A DNA stretch of 64,000 nucleotides from Spirochaetota bacterium (GTDB lineage: Bacteria; Spirochaetota; Spirochaetia; Treponematales; UBA12059). Under the pieces are notes generated by a model that saw nothing but the letters and a program-made list of their open reading frames with translations, was not told the origin of the DNA and made no database searches. The translations under genes and the position numbers were made by a program. Shown here piece after piece: positions 8,955 to 17,154 of this stretch (its first letter is position 1; each line of letters starts with the position of its first letter). The stretch spans positions 62,001-126,000 of the forward strand of contig JAPLSN010000042.1 of assembly GCA_026398615.1 (NCBI GenBank), written 5' to 3'.

Positions 8955-10205
8955 ATGGCGACAAAAGTATCGACGGTCGAGCGGGAATTCGTTATGGGAC
9001 AAATAGCATCGCTCGGCTTGGCCGTCCGGATCCACGGTACGGGCAAGACGATCGTCTGCAAGCTGGCGGACGTCCAGGAAGACCGGCTCTGCTTCCTCAT
9101 GAATCCCGGCGAAGCTTCATCGTTCTCAGGTTGGGAAAGGATCACCGCCTATGTGGATTTCCACGGCCAACCCCTGTGCTTCGGCTCCAAGGTGCGGAAG
9201 ATCGAAGGCGGCAGGATCTTCGTGGAATCTCCGGAACTCCTCATCAAGTCGCCGCAGAGGAAGAACGTCCGCGTGCCGGGCCCGAAGGGATGCTCATTGT
9301 CCTTTTACCTCAACGACGGGAACATCCCCCTCGACTATCCGCGCTCGGGCGAATACAGCGACGTCGAAAAGCCGGATTCGGCAGCGTCCTTCGATTCCTC
9401 CAGCTTCGAGGGTCTCATCGGCAGCTTCAGAACGAACGCGATGGGGTTCTGCACCGAATTCCGCATCGTCATGTTCAAGGAGCGCAAACCCGAACGGCTC
9501 GAGGAAAAACTCCTGGCCAAATACGGGAGAGTGCTTTTCGTCCCTTCAGTGAAGACCGGGCTGCCCAGCTCTGATCCCTATCCGGAGGGACGGATCATCA
9601 CGCGCCAGCTGGAAGAAGATTACGAAGGAATCACTTCGCTCACGGAAGGTTCGGAATTCGAACGGCTCCTGGCCATGAAATCCGAAGCCGGGTACATTGC
9701 AGAGCTGTGGTGCCCCATCCTCTATTTCCAGTACGTCATCGGCTACGTCTACATGGCGACGAAGCTCCCTTCAGGCGGCATCTTCGATTTCAACCACGTC
9801 GAGTATGTATGGGATTTCGCCCGCTTCATCGCCTTCTTTCTCAAGAGCCACAGCTATTTCAAGGCCGAGGGAGCCACCAACCCCGTCGCGTACGGGGCTT
9901 CCATCGTCGACATGAGCGTTTCGGGCTGCCAGATCACCATTCCCAGGACATCGCTCGGCATGTCCATCAAGCTCGGGTCGTTGATCAAGCTCAGGCTGGA
10001 CCAGGGGATCGTTTCCATGACCATCAAGGGGAAAGCCGTCCGGAAATTCGACGACAAGGAAAACGATTATTACGGGATTTCTTTCGGCGGTCTGCCACTC
10101 GAAGACCAGGCGAGGCTCTTTGGCCTGCTGTATTCCCGTCCTTTCGACGCCAACGCCATTGCGGAGAACGAGACCGTGTTCCTGGTTTCGGGGAAAAAAC
10201 CGTGA
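8955..10205 (+). CDS. PilZ-like domain protein with degenerate c-di-GMP motif
   Basis: 416 aa. The last 110 residues look like a PilZ fold: SIVDMSVSGCQITIP matches the D/NxSxxG half of the motif, followed by beta strands (LIKLRLDQGIVSMTIKGKAV) and YGISFGGL. The RxxxR half that normally precedes it is absent (the segment reads SYFKAEGATNPVAYGA), so c-di-GMP binding is doubtful. The N-terminal 300 residues have no family I recognise and no membrane segment. An extended -10 (TGGTATAGT, 8931-8938) lies 16 nt upstream of this ATG. ATG 8994 is the alternative start, which would leave a longer leader. It overlaps the next gene by GTGA. Confidence 0.7.
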   Translation: MATKVSTVEREFVMGQIASLGLAVRIHGTGKTIVCKLADVQEDRLCFLMNPGEASSFSGWERITAYVDFHGQPLCFGSKVRKIEGGRIFVESPELLIKSPQRKNVRVPGPKGCSLSFYLNDGNIPLDYPRSGEYSDVEKPDSAASFDSSSFEGLIGSFRTNAMGFCTEFRIVMFKERKPERLEEKLLAKYGRVLFVPSVKTGLPSSDPYPEGRIITRQLEEDYEGITSLTEGSEFERLLAMKSEAGYIAELWCPILYFQYVIGYVYMATKLPSGGIFDFNHVEYVWDFARFIAFFLKSHSYFKAEGATNPVAYGASIVDMSVSGCQITIPRTSLGMSIKLGSLIKLRLDQGIVSMTIKGKAVRKFDDKENDYYGISFGGLPLEDQARLFGLLYSRPFDANAIAENETVFLVSGKKP

Positions 10206-10435
10206 AGGATATTCTTATTTCGAAGGCGGCTCTCATTCTCAGGGTCCTGGCCGACTGGAGGGTCATCGTCAGCGCGGTCGCCTTCATCTTTGCCTGGATG
10301 GTCGTACGCGCCATTTCCGACCCGTATCGCAAGCCCGCTTCCCTTCGCCGGTTCCCGAGACGCGCGGGGACCAAGCCGGAGGATGCCGCTGCCGAACCCG
10401 CCGGGAACGAGGAAACCGGCAAGGACGAAGAATGA
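10202..10435 (+). CDS. small single-pass membrane protein, unknown function
   Basis: 77 aa with a GTG start whose GTGA overlaps the stop of the PilZ-like gene, so translation is coupled. One membrane helix (DWRVIVSAVAFIFAWMVVRAI) is followed by a basic stretch and then a charged, low-complexity tail rich in Glu, Asp and Lys. It was hidden inside a longer ORF in the track. It is probably a membrane partner of the upstream PilZ-like protein, by position only. It ends 12 bp from the convergent recQ stop, and no terminator is visible between them. Confidence 0.6.
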   Translation: MKDILISKAALILRVLADWRVIVSAVAFIFAWMVVRAISDPYRKPASLRRFPRRAGTKPEDAAAEPAGNEETGKDEE

Positions 10436-10447
10436 AAGCCGTCCACG

Positions 10448-12019
10448 TCAGCCGGTTCCGTGGCTCGACCTATGACCTTTTCCTCGTTTCCCCGACAAGG
10501 AGATGAGATCCTTCCAGATCGGTCCCCGGTGTTTCCGGAGCTTGTCGTCCCGTATCAACCCTTCGATCGCGCTCGAAGCGTCCCCTTCATCCCAACCCCG
10601 CAGGGCTCCATACAGCGCGCAGGGCTCACCGGCGGTGCCGCACAACCTCTCGCACGCTTCCGCCGCGTCGTAGCGTCTCGGATTCGTGCGGACGAAAGAC
10701 AGAAACTCTTCTTCGCCGTCAGCCGTACCATTTGCCGTTCCCTCGCAGACATCGCAGCCGAAGCAAGCGGTGAACGGACTGCCGAGGTAGGACAGGAGGG
10801 ATTCCCGTCGGCAGCAGCCATCGTCATCCGCGTAGGAAAGGACGGCTTTCTTCCTTCCCGATGGGACGCATTCGTTCCCGTCACGTTCCGCCTCGCCCAG
10901 GCAGCGAAGCAGGATTGCACTCGAATCCTTTCCGTCCCGCCCGGCGCGTCCGGATTCCTGGAGGTAAGCTTCGATCGATGGAGGCGGGTCGGCATGGATG
11001 ACCGTCCTCACGTCGGGTTTGTCCATTCCCAACCCGTACGCACACGTCGCTACCAGAATGCCGTCGCGGGATGTGAAAAACCAGTTTTCGATTGTCTTTT
11101 TTTCAGCCTTGTCGAGCCCCGCATGGTAAAACCTGACCGAGTCGGAGACTTCCCGGGCGGCAAGGGTTTCGGCGACGATCTGGGCGCCGTCCCGGCTTCC
11201 GCAGAACAGGATCATGGGCTTGGGAAGTTCCCTGGCCAGGCGTTCGATCGTCCTGCGCCTGGAATACGTCCTGGCCACCGAGTAATGGATGTTGGGCCGA
11301 TCCGCGTCCCCCGTGATGAGCGCATACCGTTCTCCGCCGAAAAGCAACTCCGCCATCCTCGCGAGCACTTCGGGCGAAGCCGTGGCGGTGAACGCGGTCA
11401 CCGCCATCGGCGCATGGTCCCGGATGAATTCGCCGATCCGCAGATAGGCTGGGCGGAATGATTCTCCCCATTCCGGAACGCAATGCGCCTCGTCGATGAC
11501 GAGATGGAAAATACCCGATTTCTCGAACAATGCGCGGATGCCTGTCGATCCCAGCGATTCGGGATTCGTCAATATCAGTTTTACGCTTTCGTTTTCGATT
11601 CGCTCCAACTCGAGAGAAACGTCCTTCCGCTCCATGCCGCCCTGGAACGAGGCACACGCAACACCGTTGGTCTCGAGGCGCCGTCGTTGGTCCGCCATCA
11701 GGCCCAGGAGCGGAAATACGACGAGCGTCGGCGAGGGCAGCAGCAACGCGGGCAGCTGGAAACAAAGGCTCTTGCCCGATCCCGTCGGGAGTACGACGAT
11801 CTGGCGGAGGGGACAGGATTCCGGTGCCTCCGGCGCGGGTCCATCCTCTGGGTTTCCTTCGCGATCCGGAGTTCCTTCCCCGGAATGACCGTCCGCCGCT
11901 CGGAACGCGGTCGCCGTATCGATCACGTTGGCTATCACGAGGCGCTGGTACGGAAACAGGTACTCGAGGCCGAATCGTTCCCGTGCGAGGGTTCCGACCG
12001 GGTCTTCGTCGTCATCCAT
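10448..12019 (-). CDS. recQ: RecQ-family ATP-dependent DNA helicase
   Basis: 523 aa. It is a 3'-5' DNA helicase for recombination and replication repair. Helicase motifs run in order: VVLPTGSGKSLCFQLPALLL (Walker A), VVFPLLGLMADQ, DEAHCVPEWGESFRPAY (Walker B and the RecQ aromatic loop), FTATASPEV, and the second domain with ILVATCAYGLGMDKPDVR and QESGRAGRDG. A zinc-binding domain follows (CCRRE, CFGCDVC). An insertion of about 35 acidic residues lies before Walker A. There is no HRDC domain at the end, so it is a short RecQ. The start ATG has only a weak ribosome binding site. Confidence 0.93.
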   Translation of the reverse strand: MDDDEDPVGTLARERFGLEYLFPYQRLVIANVIDTATAFRAADGHSGEGTPDREGNPEDGPAPEAPESCPLRQIVVLPTGSGKSLCFQLPALLLPSPTLVVFPLLGLMADQRRRLETNGVACASFQGGMERKDVSLELERIENESVKLILTNPESLGSTGIRALFEKSGIFHLVIDEAHCVPEWGESFRPAYLRIGEFIRDHAPMAVTAFTATASPEVLARMAELLFGGERYALITGDADRPNIHYSVARTYSRRRTIERLARELPKPMILFCGSRDGAQIVAETLAAREVSDSVRFYHAGLDKAEKKTIENWFFTSRDGILVATCAYGLGMDKPDVRTVIHADPPPSIEAYLQESGRAGRDGKDSSAILLRCLGEAERDGNECVPSGRKKAVLSYADDDGCCRRESLLSYLGSPFTACFGCDVCEGTANGTADGEEEFLSFVRTNPRRYDAAEACERLCGTAGEPCALYGALRGWDEGDASSAIEGLIRDDKLRKHRGPIWKDLISLSGKRGKGHRSSHGTG

Positions 12020-12208
12020 GCCCAGGTACCGCTAGCGGATCGATGCGCCGCCCGTCTCCGGTCAGGGTCTTTGCGATGGATGACAGCATCTCGGGGGATT
12101 CTATCGATGCCGTCCACGCCGACGGGATCCCGATGATGTCATGTGAGGGTCAAGGAAACAGCGAAGCCCGGGTCGATACGGATCTCCAAACCGGAACCGA
12201 TGGTCCGC

Positions 12209-12919
12209 TCAAGCTTCCGGACCGGAAGCTTTCCGGGTCTGCCTTGGGGGCTTCAGCCATGCCCTGTCGGTTTCACCTGTTCGACCGAGGGAGGGGCAAC
12301 GCGGTCCGACCGGGCAACCGGGGCAATCCGGCTTTCTCGCGGTGCAGACCCGCTTCCCGAGACGATTCAATGCGTGTGATGCGGCGGTCCAGCGATCCGG
12401 AGGCAGTGCCGCCGCCAGGATTCTTTCGATGTCGCCCGGGTCCCTGTCGACAGAAAAGCCGAGGCGTGCGCACACCCTGGAAACATGCGTATCGACGATG
12501 ATGCCCGGCTTCCCGAAGCACGCGCTGACTACGAGGTTGGCCGTCTTCCGTCCGACGCCGGGAAGGGTCACAAGCTGGTCGATGGTATCGGGAACCCGGG
12601 ACCCGAATCGATCGACGAGCATCCGGGCGCTCCCCGAGATGGAACGGGCCTTGATCCTGAAAAATCCGGTGGACCGGATGGTGGTCTCGATTTCGGCGAT
12701 CGGCGCAGCGGCGAGGGCGGCCGGGGTGGGCCATTTTTCGAACAAGGCAGGCGTCACGAGGTTTACCTGATCGTCCGTGCATTGCGCGGACAGGATGACC
12801 GCCACGAGCAGCTCGTAGCAGGATGAGAAGGCGAGGAGCGGTTTTGCATCGGTGAATATTCCTTCGAGGATCTCCGAAATCCCCGAAATCCGTTCATCGG
12901 CGGCCGGTTTTACCATCAT
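12209..12919 (-). CDS. nth: endonuclease III (base-excision DNA glycosylase/AP lyase)
   Basis: 236 aa. It removes oxidised pyrimidines and nicks abasic sites. The helix-hairpin-helix LPGVGRKTANLV contains the catalytic Lys, and IIVDTHVSRVCARL the catalytic Asp. The C-terminal 4Fe-4S motif is intact, C-x6-C-x2-C-x5-C (CTARKPDCPGCPVGPRC). The ORF-track start is 30 codons too early. Two adjacent ATGs (12919 and 12916) are possible; the first lies 6 nt after a -10 box (see the promoter entry) and would be leaderless, while the second has GGAG 4 nt upstream. Confidence 0.95.
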   Translation of the reverse strand: MMVKPAADERISGISEILEGIFTDAKPLLAFSSCYELLVAVILSAQCTDDQVNLVTPALFEKWPTPAALAAAPIAEIETTIRSTGFFRIKARSISGSARMLVDRFGSRVPDTIDQLVTLPGVGRKTANLVVSACFGKPGIIVDTHVSRVCARLGFSVDRDPGDIERILAAALPPDRWTAASHALNRLGKRVCTARKPDCPGCPVGPRCPSLGRTGETDRAWLKPPRQTRKASGPEA

Positions 12920-12925
12920 GCTCCG

Positions 12926-12954
12926 AGTATGGGCAGAATGCCCGTTCGCCGCAA
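12926..12954 (-). promoter_or_regulatory. leaderless-type promoter of nth
   Basis: On the minus strand: TTGCGG, 17 bp spacer, CATACT, then 6 nt to ATG 12919. Transcription should start at or next to the start codon. Confidence 0.5.
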
Positions 12955-13039
12955 GAACGCCGTGCGGTCCACGCCTTTTGACTTGAACTTCCTTGCCATG
13001 CCGCGGCATTCGCCATATACTTGTACCATTCGCCCATAA

Positions 13040-13078
13040 ACAGGTTGTTGAAAAGCTTCGGATTATTCAAAAACCTGT
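13040..13078. repeat. two-part inverted repeat
   Basis: ACAGGTT pairs with AACCTGT across an inner TTGAA/TTCAA pair (13047-13069), giving a 39-nt interrupted hairpin in the gap between nth and the secreted-protein gene. No T-tract follows on the plus strand. It may be an operator or a decayed repeat element; nothing else is visible in this gap. Confidence 0.4.
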
Positions 13079-13235
13079 CATGGCTGTTCTGGTTTTACCG
13101 CAGCAGTGGTCGCCTTGAAGTTTTTCACGCGTCGCGGCCTGGTTCGTGTTTGTGACCGACCGTCGTGGCATATCGATGTCTGGCTGTGCCGGGAAGACGC
13201 TTCCGGGGTTTCCATTTTCCGATCAGGAGGATTGC

Positions 13236-13673
13236 ATGAGACGATTCGCGTTTCTGTTCACCGTAGCCTTCGTGATCCTGGGCATAGTCCCGGTTTTAGC
13301 CCAGGATGCCCCCGCCAAGGACCCCTTTGCCATTACCTTCATACACGAATCGCCGTATTATCCCATGCGCGCGGAAGTCATTCGCGTCGACCAGACCTCC
13401 TACGGTTTCAGGGTCATATACCGCAAAGGCACCGCGTCCGCGGCCGAACTCTACATTCCCTTCGAATGGTTCGTTCCCGGCGGAAAAGCCGCCCTGATCA
13501 CGGGAGATCATCCTTCCTACCCCAATCTCGTCGTCTTCACAAAGGAAGGCAAATTCAGCCATCTGCGGCTGTACGTACGGACTTCCGTCCAGGATCCTAC
13601 CTGGGGATTCCTGCCTTCGAGCCCCGGCCTGGCTGAAAAATTCAAAGTCGAGGAAATCAAGCTCGAATACTGA
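13236..13673 (+). CDS. secreted protein, unknown function
   Basis: 145 aa from ATG 13236, which has AGGAGG 5 nt upstream; the ORF-track start is 30 codons too early. An N-terminal signal peptide (MRRFAFLFTVAFVILGIVPV) ends with LAQDA, a probable signal peptidase I site, so the product is periplasmic or outer-membrane associated. The rest is a small beta-rich domain (VIRVDQTSYGFRVIYRKG, AELYIPFEWFVPGGKAALIT). I do not recognise the family. It stands alone, followed by a hairpin terminator. Confidence 0.75.
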   Translation: MRRFAFLFTVAFVILGIVPVLAQDAPAKDPFAITFIHESPYYPMRAEVIRVDQTSYGFRVIYRKGTASAAELYIPFEWFVPGGKAALITGDHPSYPNLVVFTKEGKFSHLRLYVRTSVQDPTWGFLPSSPGLAEKFKVEEIKLEY

Positions 13674-13679
13674 GGACTC

Positions 13680-13743
13680 GGAGCGGTACCCGGGATTTCG
13701 GCGAGCTTCATGCTTCATCGTATTCCCGGTACCGTTCCTTTTA
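13680..13743 (+). terminator. Rho-independent terminator-like hairpin
   Basis: GGAGCGGTACC(C)GGGA pairs with TCCCGGTACCGTTCC over about 15 bp with one bulge and one wobble, a loop of about 28 nt, then TTTT. It follows the stop of the secreted-protein gene by 6 nt. Confidence 0.6.
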
Positions 13744-13947
13744 CCACGCATTTTCCCAGGTGCCCAACCCAAGTCCTGATCGAACACGCGGGTTTTCGGC
13801 ACCGGTTCGCGGCGCAGGTCGACAGGTGGTCGCAAAAGCAGATTCCGGCTTTCGCTTTGCGGCGTCACCCAGCCAACCATGATACCCTGATTTTCGCACT
13901 GCCATCGGACCGGACAATCCGGTTCTGCGCATCGACGGAGTTATGCC

Positions 13948-14940
13948 ATGTCATCTCGCGTCTCACAGGAATTACTCGATTTTCTCGGTGCGTACGACAC
14001 GTACCTGATCGTCGGCCACAAGGAGCCTGACGGCGATTGCGTCGGTTCCCAGCTCGTTATCCAGTCGTTCCTGAAGCGATCCGGGAAGGATGCCATCGCG
14101 ATTTCATCAGGACCCTTCACCAGGACCGAGGTCATGCCGTTCGAGCACAGGTTTTTCGAAACGGCGCCCCGGAAAATCAGGAATGGCGCCCTCATTGTCC
14201 TGGATTGTTCAAGCCTTTCACGGATTGGCCGTGTCGCCGAGACCATTCCGAGCCTGCCGACTGCTTTCATCGATCACCATGCTTCGGGAGAAACCGCGGG
14301 GGATGTCGTATTCTGCGATCCGTCGGCGCCTTCGGTGACATCCATGGTACTCGAGATCCTGCAGGCGTCCGGAGATGTACCGACGAGGGAGGAAGCAGAG
14401 CTCCTGCTGTTCGGGCTCTGCACCGATACCGGTTTTTTCCGTCACCTGGGCGAGTCCCGCGGGGATGTTTTCCGTGCCGCCGCTGCCCTTGCCGATGCGG
14501 GAGCCTCGCCCAAACACGTGTTTTCCCTCGTCTATGGCGGTAAATCCCTGTTCACGCGCAAGCTGATGGGCGAATTGCTGTTCCGCGTCGAACCGTATTT
14601 CGGCGGGCAACTGCTCGTCACCTGCATGACGGAAGAAGACCAGCGCCGTTATGGGATAGCGAGCAGGGATTCCGACATGCTCTACCAGCTCCTCATGACC
14701 GTGGCCGGAGTCGAAGTCGTTCTGATCATCAGACAAGAAACCCCTGATAACTGCACCGTTGGGCTTCGTTCGCGCGATCATGTAGATGTCGCCGCCATTG
14801 CCGCCCTGTTCGGTGGAGGCGGGCACAAGCTGGCGGCAGGATTGTCCATGGAAGGTCGTATCGACGATGTACGGGATCGTTTTATCGAAGTGTTTGAACC
14901 AATATTTGTAACTGAAAGTAACTTGGATTCCATGATGTAA
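13948..14940 (+). CDS. nrnA: DHH/DHHA1 phosphoesterase (NrnA-like oligoribonuclease/pAp phosphatase)
   Basis: 330 aa. NrnA-type enzymes degrade short RNA oligomers and 3'-phosphoadenosine 5'-phosphate. The metal-binding motifs are visible: GHKEPDGDCVGSQ (residue 23 on), LDCSSLSRIG (about 90) and FIDHHASG (the DHH motif, about 108). The C-terminal DHHA1 domain ends with the substrate loop FGGGGHKLAAGLSM. GGAG lies 8 nt before the ATG. The family is secure, but NrnA activity against nano-RNA or cyclic dinucleotide products is inferred. An AT-rich 200-bp gap follows. Confidence 0.88.
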   Translation: MSSRVSQELLDFLGAYDTYLIVGHKEPDGDCVGSQLVIQSFLKRSGKDAIAISSGPFTRTEVMPFEHRFFETAPRKIRNGALIVLDCSSLSRIGRVAETIPSLPTAFIDHHASGETAGDVVFCDPSAPSVTSMVLEILQASGDVPTREEAELLLFGLCTDTGFFRHLGESRGDVFRAAAALADAGASPKHVFSLVYGGKSLFTRKLMGELLFRVEPYFGGQLLVTCMTEEDQRRYGIASRDSDMLYQLLMTVAGVEVVLIIRQETPDNCTVGLRSRDHVDVAAIAALFGGGGHKLAAGLSMEGRIDDVRDRFIEVFEPIFVTESNLDSMM

Positions 14941-15145
14941 TCAGCATTTGGAAAAAAGAATAAGATAAGGAAAATTCCATCCCGTAGGGCATCGACTGCA
15001 ATTCATTATGAAACAAACCTTTAGGACAAGATACACTAAGTGAACCGCGCGAATTTCACCTGCTACTCCTTATCAGGTGCCCATGTCGCCAGTTTTGGCA
15101 CAATTCCTGTAAACAGAAATGCAGCTTGCCTCAAGGAGTTGCTTC

Positions 15146-16141
15146 ATGAAGGGAAAGTGCCTGAACGATTTGCTCGTTTCGTACCGGAGCACGGGAAAAG
15201 GCCGTGAAATGCTCACGACCTCGATCATCGCCGAACTCTATCGCCATCCCATACGCTATGGCCTCTTGAGCGAGGATGAAATCGGGGAAATCTTCGCACG
15301 ATACCCGACGCGTCTTGATTCCATCATCGACCGCTACGAAGAGCGCGGCGCCACGTTCGAAGCCTACCTCGCGTCATGCTTTCGGTTCCTGGGTTTGACC
15401 CTCCGCCGCATCCGCAGCAGGGAGTACGATCGTGACGCAATTATCGTCGAAGAAGCCAGGATGCAGGTTCCCTCGTCCATGCCACCCGAGGAAGATCCCT
15501 TCGGCGCGTCATCGGGGTGCACGGAGCTGGCGCCTGCGTTCCGCTCGGCCTTGGGCCTCAATGAGGAAACGGTCCGTTCCCATCTCGCTATCCTGTGCCT
15601 CAAGCATGCATGGTTGCTCGACGAATCCGATATCTGCTCGGCTGCATTGACCTCGGGAATGGATCCCGAAGTCCTGATGACCAAGGCCCTCGAAGCCCGC
15701 GAATTGACGAAGGATTTCCAGGTGCGATACGAAAAGCGGAAAGCGGCCAGGGAGAGTTCCTGGATCCGCCTGCGCGTCCTCGAACGGCGGATCCGGCGTG
15801 AACAGGACGACGCGAAACGGATGCTGCTGGGGGAACGCATGGAGCGCGAACGTCGGGTCTTTCGCGGACGGACGGAAGCGCTGCGTCGCTCGAGAATTCT
15901 GGTCCCGAATCGAACTGTCGCCGAAACGCTCGGTATGGCGAAGGGAACGGTGGATTCAGCGGTGGTCACCATCCGCAAGCGAATAGAACTCAATTCCGTC
16001 GTCGATATTCCTTCACGGATTCAACCGAGGACCTCCAGCCTGCTCGGAAGGCGGACGCGCCGGCAGGATTCCGGCGCGCATCGAGACGATCGGGGTTGGG
16101 GGACGACGCCTTCACAGGGGAGCATCCACCGTGTAAAGTGA
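15146..16141 (+). CDS. sigma-factor-like regulator (region 2-like and region 4-like HTH)
   Basis: 331 aa from ATG 15146, with AAGGAG 7 nt upstream. Residues 25-90 (LLSEDEIGEIFARYP, then GATFEAYLASCFRFLGLTLR) resemble sigma-70 region 2 helices, and residues 260-285 (VAETLGMAKGTVDSAVVTIR) read like a region 4 helix-turn-helix. A long basic helical stretch (ARESSWIRLRVLERRIRREQ) lies between them, and a disordered tail follows. The two halves are not the normal sigma spacing, so it may be a divergent sigma factor or a sigma-derived regulator that has lost polymerase function. It lies 4 bp before rdgB. The 206-bp AT-rich gap upstream holds TTTGGCACAATTCCTGT, only a poor match to a sigma-54 site. 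Confidence 0.55.
   Translation: MKGKCLNDLLVSYRSTGKGREMLTTSIIAELYRHPIRYGLLSEDEIGEIFARYPTRLDSIIDRYEERGATFEAYLASCFRFLGLTLRRIRSREYDRDAIIVEEARMQVPSSMPPEEDPFGASSGCTELAPAFRSALGLNEETVRSHLAILCLKHAWLLDESDICSAALTSGMDPEVLMTKALEARELTKDFQVRYEKRKAARESSWIRLRVLERRIRREQDDAKRMLLGERMERERRVFRGRTEALRRSRILVPNRTVAETLGMAKGTVDSAVVTIRKRIELNSVVDIPSRIQPRTSSLLGRRTRRQDSGAHRDDRGWGTTPSQGSIHRVK
16111..16139 (+). promoter_or_regulatory. leaderless-type promoter of rdgB
   Basis: TTCACA, 17 bp, TAAAGT, then 6 nt to the rdgB ATG at 16146. It is embedded in the 3' end of the upstream gene. No Shine-Dalgarno is present before the ATG. Confidence 0.45.
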
Positions 16142-16145
16142 CGGT

Positions 16146-16730
16146 ATGGAATTGGTCGTCGCGACGAATAACCGGCACAAGCTGGAAGAATTGTCACCGC
16201 TGTTCGATCTTCACGTCCTGCGGGCGGCGGGCGACGCGGGTATCGACTTCGGACACGAAGAGCTTGAAACGACCTTTTCAGGGAATTCCCTCGCCAAGGC
16301 CAGGGCTCTCTGGCGCGAGATCCGGAAACCCGTTCTGGCCGATGATTCCGGCCTTTGCGTGGACGCCCTCGGAGGAGCTCCCGGGGTCATGTCGGCCCGC
16401 TATGGCTCGGTCGGCGGCATCGACCTGTCGTCGCCGGAGCGCAACGCCCTCCTCCTCGGTGCGATGCGGGGGATTCGCGAGCGTGGATGCCGTTTCGTTT
16501 GCTGCATGACGCTCATGATTGACGAGGACAGGTTTTTCGTCGTGCAGGAAACCTGCGAAGGGGTATTGCTGGAAGAGGGGAGGGGCGGGGGAGGATTTGG
16601 CTACGATCCGATCGTCTTCCTGCCCGCCATCGGGATGTCGGTGGCCGAATTGCCGAGGGATCTGAAAAACAAGCTCAGCCATCGCGGCCGCGCGGCCGCC
16701 CGTATCCTGGCGGTCATGCGTACGCTGTAA
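16146..16730 (+). CDS. rdgB: XTP/dITP pyrophosphatase (house-cleaning NTPase)
   Basis: 194 aa. It hydrolyses non-canonical purine triphosphates (dITP, XTP) to keep them out of DNA and RNA. Family signatures are the N-terminal LVVATNNRHKLEEL, LADDSGLCVDALGGAPGVMSA and the C-terminal FGYDPIVFLP with SHRGRAA. The length is normal. The start lies 4 nt after the upstream stop with no Shine-Dalgarno, and a promoter places the likely transcription start on the ATG, so it may be made from its own leaderless mRNA as well as by readthrough. Confidence 0.95.
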   Translation: MELVVATNNRHKLEELSPLFDLHVLRAAGDAGIDFGHEELETTFSGNSLAKARALWREIRKPVLADDSGLCVDALGGAPGVMSARYGSVGGIDLSSPERNALLLGAMRGIRERGCRFVCCMTLMIDEDRFFVVQETCEGVLLEEGRGGGGFGYDPIVFLPAIGMSVAELPRDLKNKLSHRGRAAARILAVMRTL

Positions 16731-16786
16731 TCCGCACGACACGGAGCCGTCGGCTTCAGACCGTTCGGAACCCCGAGCGGACGCAT

Positions 16787-16832
16787 CAAAAAGCGTCCCG
16801 TACCCGATAAAAACCGGATACGGGACGCTTTC
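16787..16832 (-). terminator. terminator of rho-rpmE
   Basis: GCGTCCCGTATCCGG on the minus strand pairs with the downstream CGGGTACGGGACGC around a TTTTTAT loop and is followed by TTTTTG. The stem is about 14 bp with one mismatch. On the plus strand it is followed only by TTTCC, so it may weakly stop rdgB transcripts too. Confidence 0.8.
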
Positions 16833-16870
16833 CTCGTGTTGACGAATTTCCGTCGACGCGAATACGGATC

Positions 16871-17074
16871 CTATTCCTTGATGCCGTATCGTTTCCGGAA
16901 GCGGTCGATGCGTCCGGCGGTGTCTATGAGTTTCTGCTTGCCGGTAAAGAACGGGTGACAGGCCGAACAGATTTCAACCTGGATATTCTTTACCGTCGAA
17001 CGGGTCTCGATGACATTCCCGCAGGCGCATTTGATGGTGGTCATTTCGTACTTCGGATGTATGTCCTTTTTCAC
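16871..17074 (-). CDS. rpmE: 50S ribosomal protein L31, zinc-binding form
   Basis: 67 aa with a GTG start and AGGGAGG 6 nt upstream. The zinc ligands are present (CACGN and [12 protein letters not shown]), so this is the C+ paralogue that serves under zinc-replete conditions. It lies 80 bp after rho on the same strand, the common rho-rpmE arrangement, and a strong hairpin terminator closes the unit. Confidence 0.97.
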   Translation of the reverse strand: MKKDIHPKYEMTTIKCACGNVIETRSTVKNIQVEICSACHPFFTGKQKLIDTAGRIDRFRKRYGIKE

Positions 17075-17154
17075 GTGTAACCTCCCTGCGCGATAGCCGC
17101 GTACGCGGCGTCGGAATGCCGGAAAACCGGCCTTCTACGACGGTACTCCCCGAT

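Noticed and set aside
15091-15112. Possible sigma-54 promoter TTTGGCACAATTCCTGT upstream of the sigma-like gene
   Set aside because: The -24 half fits but the -12 half reads CTGT instead of TTGC, so the essential GC is lost. Kept only as a remark.
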